64,000 bases of DNA from Megalopta genalis (GCF_051020955.1 NC_135014.1:26711221-26775220); one strand, 5' to 3'; positions 46,325 through 59,050 are shown, counted from the first letter of the stretch. The notes: generated by a model from the sequence alone, not told the origin. Made by a program: numbers and translations.

Positions 46325-48280
46325 TATTTTACTGAACGACGATAACGTCGCCGCGATGGCTAAGAAAATACGTAATTGCCCTCTTTTAAAACGTCCTTAT
46401 AATTGCATTATTATCGGAGCCGACGTGGAACTGCCTCGGACGTTTTCTGAAGTATTTGTGTTCTCGATGGAATACAGCGAGTTTCTCGCGTCCGTTGGAA
46501 GCAGCCCTGCAAACAATATCTTTTGTAGGAGAAAAGCGCCGAAATTGCTTTTCACTTGCAGCGCCGTGGATAGTGGGTCAGCGGAGTTTGCTAGCCGTAT
46601 CTCAATTTGGTTTTCTAACCGTGGCACTCGCCCGACCTAAGGCAGCCTCGCTTAAGTGTTACAACCGAAAAAGGTCAACACCGAATACTGGGACCTTTGA
46701 TGTTCGGAAGCCTTGCTCGCGTTCTTTACGGCAGCCGTCGTCTGTCTTCCTGCAACGACGAAAACAACTGCAACTGTATTTTTCTTCTCCGATAAATAAT
46801 CCAATAAAAATTGTAATTCGATCCCGGTGGAACTCGCGGTTAAACGGCCGGCACGAGATGCGGTCTCCGGACAGACGACGACGACCAGACGATTGTTTAA
46901 ATTTTAGCAAATCGGCAGTTCTCGCCGGCTCTCTGCGATTTGAAAATTACCAAAAGCGACGGAAACGTGATTTACGGTGCGGCGAACAGTGATGTACAGA
47001 CTGTTCAAAATTCGCTCTTTGTGGAACCGGCGAAGCCGCAATGTTCGCTTCCGCGTGGCTTTGCGAAACCACGCATTAATACCAAGTTACAATCAACAAC
47101 TTCGATTACGGGACCTTTGTTAACTACGACGCAACGCTCTAACGCGGGTTAGAGGTCACAGTGCGGCGGAAAGTCACATTTTCCTCGTCGCGAGAAGCGG
47201 GGGAGGCGTTATTGTTTACCAACACGTGTATCGTTTACTGGTCAAATTGATCCGCTAAGATAATTTAGAGTTATAAGTTAAGTTATATTAGTACGTTAAT
47301 TTATATTATAGGAACTCTATTATTGATTTCATTTGTCTTTCTAACATTATAGTATGTGCAGATTGCATTTCAAGATATAAATCAATATTTTCGAAAAGAA
47401 ACTGTGATAATTTTAAGCGATAATTGGGTGCGTTACTTCAAATGGGACACTCTGTATACAATTAAATAATAATGTTCGTATTATTTATATTGATAATGTT
47501 CGACGTGTAAATAACGTTCGCATTTTCATTTAACAAACACAACCGTCGAGGAGACGTTCACAGAATAAAGATCAGTCTGCAAACGTGAATATTAAACAAT
47601 TTATTTTTCATTTTTTTAAAATATCGCTGCATTATTGTACATTGAAGATCTATCTATACATGTAGATATAAGTAAAAAGAATTACAGAAATAAATATTCA
47701 CAGACTTGGTATTTAATATTAACTAGCTAATTAAAATCGTGTAAGTCTGTAGGAATATTTAAATATCTTTAAAAGACTTATGAGCAATTCTATTGTTATC
47801 AAAGGCTTACATATACATAGATAATACACGATAAGAACACCGTAGCTACTTTGCATTTCTACCAGTAGATGGCTCAGTCTCGAGCTCCTTTCTCGCAGCT
47901 GAAATAGTACAGCGTATACTTGATATAGCATCGTCGCAGCCAAAGAAACTAAGATCATACTTCACAGGATCAGTTCTGTAGTTGATCAGTTTTTTCTCTC
48001 TGTTCTAACTGAGAGTCGATGCAACCATGATGAGGAGCTATAACTCCCTTCCCTGAGCGTGAGGAAGACTCGAAGAGTTGTCTTTGTACAATTCTTCAGT
48101 CATCGATGATCGTTCGTCCTTTGTACTCAGTGCAAAGGAGGTGGGAAGAGGAGTTTTCTGAGTGGTCTGCTTCTTTTATTTAATTCACAAAAATAAGAAT
48201 ATTTTCCACTTCTTTTTGTAAGTGTAGATAGAGTACTTTTGCTTTCAAAAATCTTGCTGTGACTATTTAATGAATATAGT
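46325..48280. other. Intronic, nothing recognised
   Basis: It holds a fragment GGGACACTCTGTATA (about 47444-47458) like a family B right end. A 178-residue frame at 46456 has no recognisable motif. Confidence 0.45.
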
Positions 48281-48622
48281 TAAAGATTTATGTACTATTT
48301 TATTCTATATTCTTAAAGTTTTGATATATTATTTTATTTTATATACTTAAAGTTTTATATATTATTTTATTTTATATTCTTAAAGTTTTATATATTATTT
48401 TATTTTATATTCTTAAAGTTTTATATATTATTTTATTTTATATTCTTAAAGTTTTGATATATTATTTTATTCTATATTCTTAAAGTTTTGATATATTATT
48501 TTACTTTATATTCTTAAAGTTTTATATATTATTTTATTTTATATCCTTAAGATTTTACATATTATTTTATTCTATATTCTTAAAGTTTTATATATATTAT
48601 TTTATTTTATATTTAAAGTTTA
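48281..48622. repeat. 33-34-bp minisatellite, about nine units
   Basis: CTTAAAGTTTT starts at 48312, 48346, 48379, 48412, 48445, 48479, 48513, 48546 and 48579. The rest of the unit is ATATATTATTTTATTTTATA. Variation is limited to GATATATT/TATATATT and TCTATATT/TTTATATT. Confidence 0.92.
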
Positions 48623-49764
48623 TTATAAGAGAAAAATGTTTATATCGCACACGATTTTCTACATTCTGAAATTCTTACAGTTCTTGTCGAATTATTTTAG
48701 AATGTACAAATAACTATCTAGTGCAAATGTTACATTGTTTCTGTTATCTATAAGGAACTGTTAAAAATACAGAAACCTGTCTCTTCGGAGAAATTACAAA
48801 ATCCAAAGAGATATTACACACTCTTTTCTAACAGAGAGCCAGTAAATTAGATTAAAAAATACAGCTCTCGGATGGTTCGACATCTATTTAAAAAAATCGT
48901 TTCATATCTCGAGAATAATCGAATTTCACTGTGATTTTTAACACAGAGAGAGAGAGAGAGAGAGGGCACGGTTGAACGACTCTTCCGCGCAAAATCAATC
49001 GATCGCAACACAGCGCCCCGGCTCTCTCGATCTTCGGCCGTGTTATCTGCCTTGCTCCTATGAATATCCTTGTCCTCCGAAACTCACATTCGGCGCAGAA
49101 TTAGTTTGAAAGTCGGGAGAGCTACGATCGGTACGTGCCTGAAATGGAAAACTCGATGCATATTCTTTCTCCGCTCGCCTTCTTTTTTTTTCTTTTTCTT
49201 TTCCTTTTTTTTCCATCTCTACGAACTCCGTTCTGCATAAACGCAATGAAATTTATGGGCGAAATGCATCGAATCGAGCAACAGAGATGAGGAAACCGTC
49301 TATCCCCCCCGGCGAACCCCGCCCTCCTCGACCAAATCCTCCGGAACGATAATTAATTACACAGGCGCGCAGGAGCACGTTCTCATCCTTTTTCGAGTCC
49401 ACCGACCAGATGGACTTCTGCCACGTCACTCCCCTTCCCGAGAATTCGTGATTTATTTTCTCTCCGCGAAAACCACATCCACCCCTCCCCCTACCCCTCT
49501 CTCTATCTTTCACTTTCCTCGCCACATGGTCGTTCTGTTTCAGGGTGGGTAATGACCACCGTCTACCGCTTCCGAGGTAGTAATCGTTTTTCTATTAGGG
49601 CTTCGATCGTTCGTTATCGAAAGCTTTCCTTCGACAGATATTTTGGAAGAGATATTTTAGACCGAAGGAAAAAATTGTGCCGAATTTAGACGGTTGCTGA
49701 TATACTTTGCAACTATTTTTACCGTTAGTTATTCGTCAGAGCTGTGGGGAGATTTTATAGTTGG

Positions 49765-50176
49765 AAATATATAATAATTATAGTACATATTATATATATT
49801 GTAGTAATTATATTATAGTAATATTAATATATAATAATTATAGTATATATAATATAGTATATTATTATATTATACATATTGTAGTGATTATATTATAGTA
49901 ATATTAATACATAATAATTATGGTACATATAATATATTATATGTACATATTATGGTAATTATATTACACTACAGTAATATTAGTATCTTATATTATAGAA
50001 CATATAATATATATATATATGTCGTATAGTAATTATATTATAGTAATATTAATATATTATATTACAGTATATATGTATAATAAGTATAGCATAGCATAAT
50101 ATTAATAATAATATAATATTAATATATTACATTACAGTATATATGTATATAATAAGTATAGCATAGCATAGTATTA

Positions 50177-50207
<31 letters not shown>

Positions 50208-50265
50208 ATATTAATATATTATATTACAGTATATATGTATAATAAATTTCGCATAGCATAGTACA
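49765..50265. repeat. AT-rich minisatellite region
   Basis: ATTATAGTAATATTAATATA and related 50-90-bp blocks recur with several CATATAATATAT inserts. No gene-like sequence. Confidence 0.85.
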
Positions 50266-51649
50266 GTACACATAATAATAAGAATACACTTCGTTCAAAG
50301 AAACCGGCCACAATTTATCTATCGAATGTCCGCAGTTCCCTCTTCTTCTTACTACCGAACCGAACATTTTTTTATGCAAATCCAACAGCGACACGCGGAG
50401 AATGCGAAGAATGGAAAATGACCAATCTTCGATAACTCGATTGGCCCCCCTCCACAAATTGCGACTATACACGCAGCAACGACCATGCTAAAGTGTGTCG
50501 AACAAGGCTTTTTTTTCGTCCTTTAGTCAGGAACGGTTTAGGATTGGACTGATAACGACTTTTGAAATTGATTTTCGGCGGCGTCGATGGAAGCCCGAAA
50601 GTGCGTTTCATTTTGTTGCCATCGGAACGCGACCGATTATCCTTCATCCATTTTTATTGGACGATCTTCTGTCGCGTCTAGTCTCATCTTCCTCCTGGCA
50701 TTTGTGTACGCGAGGAAAAAAAACAACAACGAGAGTGTTTTATTTTTCCTTGTCGTTCCAAGTAATAGCAGAATTTAAAATAAAAAATAAGAAAGCATTT
50801 CAGTCATCTTCTAGTATACTAGTTCACATCTATCATTTAAAAAAAAAATATTCAGATCATTCGGAGCAGTTTTAAAAAATTGTTGCGTTTCAAAAGGTGT
50901 GCGAATAATTTCTTTTTACTGAACCATGTATTAATGTGTGTCATATATATTTTGAAATATTTAACGCGCTATTATAGCTCGGTGTTGCAATTGTCCCCGG
51001 TCTACTAAATAAAGTCTAATAGGTCTAACAAACAACTGCTAAATAATAACTAATAAACTACGTTTATTCTACGCACGATCAACATCTCAAAAGCGGAATC
51101 AACGGAGAAAAGAGCAGGTCCTTCGCGATCGAATGCCGGCTGCTAAACCTGCAATAAAACCTCGCTAGAAATCCTGCGCAGCCTTTATCAGCGGTGCGAG
51201 AGTCTCGCCCGGTATTGTTTACACAGGGCCGGGGCTAGAATCAAGCGAGCGTTAAATGATTTTTACCTACAAAGCTATCCGATATTGCGCCACCGGCGCT
51301 AAATAATGAGGACCCATCCTGCGTTCGAGGACGGGGGGCTAGATAGCGCGTTGAGCGACGACCTGGAATGTAATGAAAGAACGGTGGCGAAGCTGCATAA
51401 ATTTTCATTCTGTCTCTGTGTTATAAATTTCGAATACGATGTAATTGATTTCGTTCGCGGCGTGGATGGTAATAAAAAAATTTGCCGGAATATAATGAGA
51501 TCCTGGGATGTAGCGATTCCCTTTGTGTAACGAATGCTCTCGTTTAACAGGAACACGTTGGATATCGTCTTCGCTTTTAACGAGGACGACGAAAAATTGT
51601 CGGCGACGTGTCCCACCTTTCGCGGGATTGATATTTTTATTAATTAAAT
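50266..51649. other. Intronic, nothing recognised
   Basis: Mixed-composition DNA between two AT minisatellites. No gene or repeat family is supported. Confidence 0.5.
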
Positions 51650-51985
51650 AAATTTTAATATATTTATGCTATATCTATTACTATGTAATATTGTAATATT
51701 TATATTACTATATATAATATCGTAATATTTATATTACTATATATAATATCGTAATATTTATATTACTATATAATATTATAATCTTTATATTACTATATAA
51801 TATTGTAACATTTATATTACTATATAATATTGTAATATTTATATTACTATTATTACTATAATAATATGTAATATTATGTAATATTATTGTACAATATTAT
51901 ATAATAATATGTAATATTATAATATTTATTACTATGTAATATTGTGATATATATTATACATATATTATCATATATATTATTTATA
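51650..51985. repeat. AT-rich minisatellite of about 30 bp
   Basis: TAATATTTATATTACTATAT then AATATCG or AATATTG recurs about six times from 51690, followed by irregular TAATAATATG repeats. Confidence 0.85.
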
Positions 51986-52064
51986 GTTACCGATTGCCAA
52001 TAACTATAAAAAAATAGTCCATTTCTCTGCAAAATCTGAGCGTCGATTAGGGAGGAATCCACTA
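51986..52064. repeat. Family A right part only
   Basis: TATAGTTACCGATTGCCAAT, TAGTCCATTTCTCTGC and CTGAGCGTCGATTAGGGAGG. The left arm is replaced by the preceding AT minisatellite. Confidence 0.6.
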
Positions 52065-53153
52065 TAAATCTCCAAAGCCGATAATTTTGAAGAACGCTAT
52101 GTTTCAAAAGAGCTCGTAATTTAAGAGAAAAAAATCCAGCGTTTTACGATAGCTTATAATTGAAACAAACACAGAATTTCAAATGTTCGCGATTCGCTAA
52201 AATTTCGCAACGTTCCGAATATATTGCAGGACAGCGGCTAATACAAATTTGCATAAGCTCTAATCAGCGTCGCTAATGATTATCATGCATACGATCGCCG
52301 CAGCCGGATTCGCTTAAATGTTAAAATAATAAGGTCATGTAAATTATTTAATAACTGTTTGAATTTGTTATCAACGCGTTTAATAGCATCCGTACAAAAT
52401 TTCGGATCTGCTTTCGCGTTACAATATCCCCCGACAGCAAATGCAAAATGCAAACGCCGTCGATAATAAATTAATTCGGTTATCCCGATTCGTTCTTTCG
52501 CATATAAGTATTAAGTATATATAAGTATACAGTTATATAAGTATATACAAGTTTTCTAACGACAATGGTATTTCTTTCTTATACGAGTAGCGGTGTTCGG
52601 CATTCGCATAATCTAGCCTTTCGTACGTCATTCGACGCTTTTTAACGAACATGTTCGCTCGCGGAACGCGTAATCGGTGCGCGAGATATCGATTTGATAC
52701 GCGACACGGTTGCTTTTCGCGTGGAAACGAGAGAAACGTTGCGTACGGTAAACGGAAATGTCAGATTGCCAAAGTGTGTTTGCGATTTATAAATTCGACC
52801 GTTTATACTCCCTTTAATTATATCATTATAACCATTAATTATTGTACGTATTATAATTGTAATTATGGCGCGTACATTATGGAACAATTTGCGCACCCTT
52901 TGGTACGTTGTTTCTCCGAATAATGCAAGTTACAGGGGAAAAACGCCGCGAGTCACAATTTCAAATTTAAGTTTGTACGTCGAATCGGTACGAATCGGTA
53001 CGACGTATAATTATACATCCTGTCGTAAATTGTAATTTACGAATTTATCAGGAAAAGTCGTGAAAACCAGTTTCGTTGGCGAGTCAGTTTAATAGGCTTG
53101 AAATAATAATATAATTTGAGACGCTATTAATACGACGATTCAGTGACAATATA
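52065..53153. other. Intronic, nothing recognised
   Basis: A direct CGAATCGGTA doublet at 52981-53000 is the only small repeat noticed. Confidence 0.5.
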
Positions 53154-53372
53154 CACAATAAATTCCCCCTAATTGACGCTCAGATTGTGCAGAAAACTGG
53201 ACAATTTGGGGCGAGAAGATACGATTGTTCGATAGCCTCGCGTCTCGTTTTTATAATTATTGACAATCGGTAGCTATAAAAGCGAGCTGCGAGGCTCCAA
53301 CAATCGTATATCTTTTTTCTAAATTATCCATTTTTCTGCACAATCTGAGCGTCGATTAGGGAGAATTTACCT
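53154..53372. mobile_element. Family A hairpin MITE (219 bp)
   Basis: AATAAATTCCCCCTAATTGA at the left and GTCGATTAGGGAGAATTTAC at the right. The arms have GGGGCGAGAAGATACG and CGTATATCTTTTTTC, the loop is GACAATCGGTAGC. Confidence 0.82.
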
Positions 53373-54094
53373 ATTTGACAAAACCTCGAAAATGAAATCA
53401 TGGCACATGCAACGTTCCTCCCTCGAACCTTGAACACGTGTCGCAATATTACACATCTCAAATTTTTCCATATTCTGTTTTCTTTTTACAACGTTTACCA
53501 ACTTCGTCCAGCTTCGTACACTATACAAACTCTGAATTAGGGGTTGAGCAAGATAACCGCGCTTTTGTTCCGTTCACCGGAGATTTTATAGAACACACCC
53601 CATATTTCTGGAAGCGCGCCGTTCGACGGGGTCCTTTGTATCTATTTACGATAAGCCTTTTCAAGCATCGTGTCAAATAATTCCAAGGGTTTCTCGAGGG
53701 TAGATAAGAACCCCGGCGAGCGTAGTTTAGTGTACGGTTTATGGACCGTGAGATTTCTCATCAGGTTTTTCTTATCGGCTAAACCGATGCGAACGGTGCC
53801 GCGGGAATATAATCAAAGAAAATGTGACAGCGGATATATCGCTGTCATAAAGATCGAAGGAAATTAATATCGTGGAACGTATATTTCACCCGCGCGAAAA
53901 ACTGCGCAAGGGGTGGTCAGTGACTGGCGGCAAAATCGGGAAGATCCTCGAGGTTGATCTTCCGTTTCTGTCGCATTTTTATAAAGCAACCCTTGCACCT
54001 TTTCGGAAAGCATTTTCAGATGTAAGTACGAATTGTGTACGAATTTTTTTTTATCAATTTCACGTCGACAACAAAAGTGTTCGCCTTTAATGTA

Positions 54095-54690
54095 CATATT
54101 AAATATGAATATATATTAATATATAATAATATATATTAAATTCGAATATGTATTAACCCTTTGCACTTCGATTGGTGACTCTGAGGCACCATTGAAATTG
54201 TTACATCACGCTCCAAGATAATTTTTATATTATGAAAGTGTAGACGTAAAAAATTGTTAAAAGTCTAACCGTTGTACAAGTCGCAAGACTATAAATTTCG
54301 TATGCATAAAATGCACTTTGTCATATAAAATGTAAATACCATAAGTCAGAAAAATTAATTTAGATTTACAGTTAAAATGGCTTCGAGTGCAAAGGGTTAA
54401 TATGTAATAATATATATTAAATTTGAATATGTATTAATATGTAATAATATATATATTAAATTTGAATATATATTAATATGTAATACTATATATTAAATTT
54501 AAATATGTATTAATATACATATATAGTAAAATATATATTAATATATAATACTATATATTAAATATAAATACGTATTAATATATAATAATATATATTAAAT
54601 TTGAACACATATTAATATGTAATAACATATATATTAAATTTGAATATACATTAACATATATAGTAACATACGTTAAATTCGAAGCAATAT
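54095..54690. repeat. AT-rich minisatellite of about 38 bp interrupted by a family E MITE
   Basis: TTGAATATGTATTAATATGT then AATAATATATATTAAAT recurs from 54401 to 54660, and once before the MITE (54106-54146). Confidence 0.85.
54147..54396 (-). mobile_element. Family E piggyBac-type MITE (250 bp), copy 2, opposite orientation
   Basis: CCCTTTGCACTTCGA at the left and TCGAGTGCAAAGGG at the right, with TTAA at 54143-54146 and 54397-54400. It is the reverse complement of copy 1, roughly 80% alike by eye. The insertion lies inside an AT minisatellite, and intact units at about 54424-54450 show the uninterrupted TTAA site. Confidence 0.88.
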
Positions 54691-54699
54691 ATAAAACAG

Positions 54700-55240
54700 C
54701 ATATAAATTTCGCACGCGTAATTCTCTCGGAACAACGTTCATTGTGGCGAAGAAGACAGAAATTCGCGGAACAAGGAGGATCCTTTCCGAGCGCGAGAAG
54801 ACCGATGAAGCAACGCCGGATGTTGGGCTCGGGAACGGGTGGCACAAGGCAATTCGCCGTAATCCGAACGAGCAACGCAACGATCGCGTCGATAAAGGTC
54901 GTCGCGCAGGGGCGCGAGCTGTTTGCTTCTGGTATCGCGACCCGTCGAAATAAAAGCGCGAAAAGCGAGGCGGGGGAGGAGGAAACACGGCTGTGTCGTC
55001 CGGGGGCCTTTGTCCGGGGCGGATCGCGATTCTGTACACGTAGCCGCGATATACGGTGACCGACCGAAGGTAGCAACTAGCCCGAAGCCAGGGGCCGGTC
55101 GCATTGTGTCGAGAAAGCGACTGCCGGCGTTCGTTGTCCCTTTCCTCCGCCTGTCGGCGACAGGAAGCTCCCGGAATGAGAAGAGAATTATATGAAAACG
55201 TTCGAGGCGAACGGAGAAGAAAGAGGGACTGCAGCAAGGA
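54700..55240. other. GC- and CpG-rich intronic block, function unknown
   Basis: The block contrasts sharply with the AT minisatellite before it. A 258-residue minus-strand frame and others are open mainly because stop codons are rare in GC-rich DNA and in the adjacent CT tract. They show no recognisable domain. A regulatory island or alternative promoter is possible but unsupported. Confidence 0.35.
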
Positions 55241-55244
55241 GAGA

Positions 55245-55310
55245 CTGAAAGAGAGAAAGAGAGAGAGAGAGGGAGAGAGAGAGAGAGGGGGAGAGAGAGA
55301 GAGAGAATCG
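55245..55310. repeat. (GA)n / polypurine tract
   Basis: About 65 bases of nearly pure purine with GAGAGA and GGGAGA blocks. Confidence 0.92.
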
Positions 55311-55533
55311 AAGGAGCACCCCGGGTGAAAAGAGTCGCGTGACTGTGCCACTTCCGGCGGGCAGAAAACCCTCCAAGGTTAGACACCGTCGCCGTACACT
55401 TGTCTCTTCCCGAGGAGGGAAAGCGAAGAAGCATTCGCGAAATGTGAACGTGCGCGCGAACGGAAAGGGAAGTTCTTCTGGTCCATCAAGTCGGAATTAC
55501 CGTGCTCTTGTATTGTGGTCGGGTGGAGGAGGA

Positions 55534-55567
55534 GGACGAAGACGACGACGACGACGACGACGACACG
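55534..55567. repeat. (ACG)n trinucleotide repeat
   Basis: About ten GAC/ACG steps. Poly-Asp, poly-Arg or poly-Ser frames here are repeat translations. Confidence 0.9.
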
Positions 55568-55904
55568 CGAGACAAGGCCCCGGACCACGTGCTCGGATCC
55601 TTGACCTCTCGGCAAATTGTAGTCATTCGGCGGAATTCTCCACGGTTCTTGTTCCTCTTGCTTCCGGTTTCGGCACGGAATTCTCGCGATAATGATAGAC
55701 GGCCGACGACTGAAACGATACACGCTCCGCGGCAATGCCGTGTGTGCAAGACGCCTCGGTAATGGAGCCGGATACTGGCCGGGTGACCAATTGCTGTGCC
55801 TTTTCCCTGCTCTCGGGCGTAATGAACTTTATAGTTCTCGGAGAAGACGTATTGAAATTTGTTGTTCCGTTGTTTCACTTATTTTTGTATTCGTATTATA
55901 TTTA

Positions 55905-56037
55905 TATGTATTATCTATATTATATTATATTATATTTATATATATTACTATCTATATTATATTATATTATATTTATATTATATTTATATATATTATTATC
56001 TATATTATATTATATTATATTTATATTATATTTATTT
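55905..56037. repeat. TATAT tandem repeat, about 65-bp higher-order unit
   Basis: TATTATCTATATTATATTAT then ATTATATTTATATTATATTT in two to three copies. Confidence 0.85.
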
Positions 56038-56275
56038 TTGAATTAACTTCACGTTGCACCGTTTCATTCTGTTACCTTGTTTGTTTTTTAATAAAAAGTT
56101 TAATACGTTTCATTCGGCAAATATAAAGTTGATTGGAAAATAAACAAAATGAAAGAATAAAAGAATTTAATATGTGCCAGTCGGAAACAAATCGACGAAA
56201 GCACAGCAACCGATCGCTGCACAGTAATCGGCTCCGCTACCCTGTGTCCATCGAATCGTGCGAATCCACGCTGTA

Positions 56276-56357
56276 CAGGGTGTCCCAAAAATGTTGTAAG
56301 ATGCAAGCACTTGAAAGGGAAATCTCCTCGGACACAGCTTCGTCGACGAGTTATTAA
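56276..56357 (+). mobile_element. Family B MITE, left end only
   Basis: TA then CAGGGTGTCCCAAAAATGTT, continuing to TCGACGAGTTATTAACAA. The match to the full copies is weaker after the first 25 bases. Confidence 0.6.
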
Positions 56358-57649
56358 CAATCTCTTATTAATCGCACATATTATCGATCCTTTCGCGATC
56401 AAAATCGCTCGGTCGAGTTGATTTTATCGAATCAGACGATTCTCAGAGATTTTGACACGCTGAACACATCGAAAGCTGTTTTTCGTCGTTTATAATTAGT
56501 CTTCGATATTTCTTGTTAGGAAGAAATTAGAAATTGAAGGAATTCGATGGAAAATCTACGATAATCGCGTACGTGTTCTCGAAACGTGGAAAAAGGTTAA
56601 AACTTGTTGTACGGTGTAATTAATAGTACATTGTTAGCGAAAACATCCTGTTTTGACAGGCTATCCCGCTCGTGGCTACTCTGACATAATTCATGGGTAA
56701 CATGACACGACCCGCATGCGGTCATCTTGTTGCGATTGATAAACCATCGGAGAAGTTAAACCGGGTCACGAATAATTACCGTGTCGTAACTCGGACGTTC
56801 TCGTGCATTTCTTTCTTTTTTATGGAATTTCGAACGAAACAACGAGTTGCTTGTTTTATTCGAAGCGACAATGACAACGGGATATATATTTCCCGTGTTA
56901 AAGCGATAAACTCGTAAAACGCTAAACTTGAATATATCCGTTATTTTGCAGAAATAATTGTTATCTGTTTTCTTGCGTGGGAGAACTTCTTTAAACTGTG
57001 CTTATCTACGAGATAACGAGCTTTAATTGAGAGAAAAGCAAGCACAGGCAAAACTCGAGGGGACAGCTTGTTCCAGAGTGGCATCTCGTTTGGGAAGTTT
57101 GGAAGTTTAACGAACAGACTTCCTTTTTTCTTTTTTTCTTTTCATTCGTGTATCAAAAACAGTCTTCAAACTTGTCTTACGTTAAACACTGTGTTTATAT
57201 TTAAGCCTCCGTGGCTCACTGCAGACTTTCTTAAGGAGTTCCAGCAATACTTACGTAAAGTTCGTCTTATCCCTCTGAAGGAATAAAAAAAAAAGAAAAA
57301 CGCAACGTAAAAAGTGCAGGAAATCTCTTCTGATAGCGCATAAGTTTTGTTTTATACGTATGTACATACTTTTTATGAATAGGTTCATTCGACAAGTATG
57401 TACATCGATTTATATTAAGTTGAAACTGACAACTATAATATAATATATAATAAATAATAATTATTAGAATTTTCATAATATAAATCTACGCTTCAATTTT
57501 CCGTACGCAAATTGTGTACTGTTTTATCTAATTCTATCACATTTACTTTCAATTTTTTGGAAAGCCCATAACTGCAGTATAACTCAAAGTTCGTACAGAC
57601 AAATAAAAAGATGTAATATTTTTTAATTGTCCAGACCATGTTAATTAAA

Positions 57650-57977
57650 TTGTTCCCGAGGTCATTTGAAGTAACTTTTTCCTCGGCGAAAATGCAACCC
57701 GCGGCTTCGTTCGCGAGTTATTAACGAAAAACAGTAACCAATGAGAAGCGAGCTCGACTGGCACGAGGCGGAGTTCCGCTTTCAGTTCCGCCGATTGGCT
57801 CGGACGCCTCGCAAGCATACCTCGCGCCAGCCGAGCTCGTCTCTCATTGGTCAAGCATCTTTCGTCAATAACTTGCGAACGAAGCCACGGATCGCATTTT
57901 CGCAAAGGAAAAAGTTGCTTCAAATGACCCGAGGAACCCCCCACTTCCAGATTAGGAGACATTTTTGTGACAGCCTG
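57650..57977. mobile_element. Family B MITE, left terminus lost
   Basis: TCCCGAGGTCATTTGAAGTA at the left and ATTTTTGTGACAGCCTG before TA at the right. The central palindrome has ACCAATGAGAAGCGAGCTCG and CGAGCTCGTCTCTCATTGG. Confidence 0.8.
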
Positions 57978-58182
57978 TACAACGATCCATGTAAACCGAT
58001 CTACTTCCGAGATGTTCTTGCAAACAAAGTAGCAACACGCGTGCCGAGATTTCTCGGGATCGTAGACCAAGGTCTGCGCGGCGAACTATAAAAATAGCTG
58101 GACGTTGAATAACGTGACATCCGGCCATTGCAGAAAGTTCTTATCGTGTCCGAGTATAAGTAATCGGAATTCTCGCGTCTAT

Positions 58183-58201
58183 GTATGTATGTATGTATGT
58201 G
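58183..58201. repeat. (TATG)n microsatellite
   Basis: Four to five TATG steps. Confidence 0.9.
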
Positions 58202-58681
58202 AGAAATTATGCCGCAGGTGCATTATCGAAAGCAAATTTGCTAAGAAGTTAAACGACTCGTTCAAGTTTCAAACTTCCATTCGACGGCTGTATAAAGAAC
58301 GATATCCGCTTCAAGAGTCAAGATCGGTTCGTGAATGATCGATCTCGTAAAAGAGAGAAGGTACGTAACTCTGGTTTCTCACGTACCGGCTTGAGCACGT
58401 TCGCGACCAAATCCAAAGGCTTCTTTGAGGGACAGTAAAACTTCTCCGGTAACTTCGTACCTCCGAGCGTGCGCCCTGCTCTTTCATGTGTGTTCGCCGA
58501 CCAACTCGGAATAGCCGGCTTTGGACGAAGTGAATCTCAAGTGACGTCGACCTAATTGTGCACGATCGTACGTGTACGTACAAACGCGCCGGAGAAAATA
58601 ACCAGCCGTCGAAGACAAACAATCGAAACGGAGAGATTCGCGAACGGTGCGCGTTCCGCCTCGCGATTAGATTCGGCGATA

Positions 58682-58873
58682 CGGTAATGTCTCCCTTATC
58701 GACGCTCAAATTGTCCACAAAAATGGACAACTCGACTTCGTGGCTCGTTTTTCCACTCGCCGATTGTTAACAATTATAAAATCGAAGCGCAAGGTTATTT
58801 TGCGCCTCCTCCTGTTCCCGAATTGTCCATTCTTTTAAATACAATCTGAGCGTCGATTAGAGAGGCATTACTG
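58682..58873. mobile_element. Family A hairpin MITE (192 bp), first of an adjacent pair
   Basis: CGGTAATGTCTCCCTTATCG at the left and GATTAGAGAGGCATTACTG at the right. The purine block of the left arm is deleted while the right arm keeps CTCCTCCTGTTCCCG. A single TA (58874-58875) separates it from the next copy. Confidence 0.8.
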
Positions 58874-58875
58874 TA

Positions 58876-59050
58876 CGGCGATGTCTCCGTTACTGACGCT
58901 CAGATTGCGTACAAAAATGGACGATTTGGGACGATTTGCAGCTCGTTTTTATAATCGTTGACAATTCGTGACTATAAAAATTTATAAAAACTCTTCCCAA
59001 ATTGTCCATTTCTGTGGACAATCTTGGCGTCAATTAGAGAGACATTACTG
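58876..59050. mobile_element. Family A hairpin MITE (175 bp), second of an adjacent pair
   Basis: CGGCGATGTCTCCGTTACTG at the left and CAATTAGAGAGACATTACTG at the right. The inner stem is shortened: GCAGCTCGTTTTTATAATCG pairs only with TATAAAAATTTATAAAAAC. Confidence 0.8.

Noticed and set aside
54575..55351. 258-residue minus-strand open frame
   Set aside because: It spans a (CT)n tract (Ser-Leu repeats), a GC-rich block and an AT minisatellite. There is no domain, and it lies opposite a transcribed intron.
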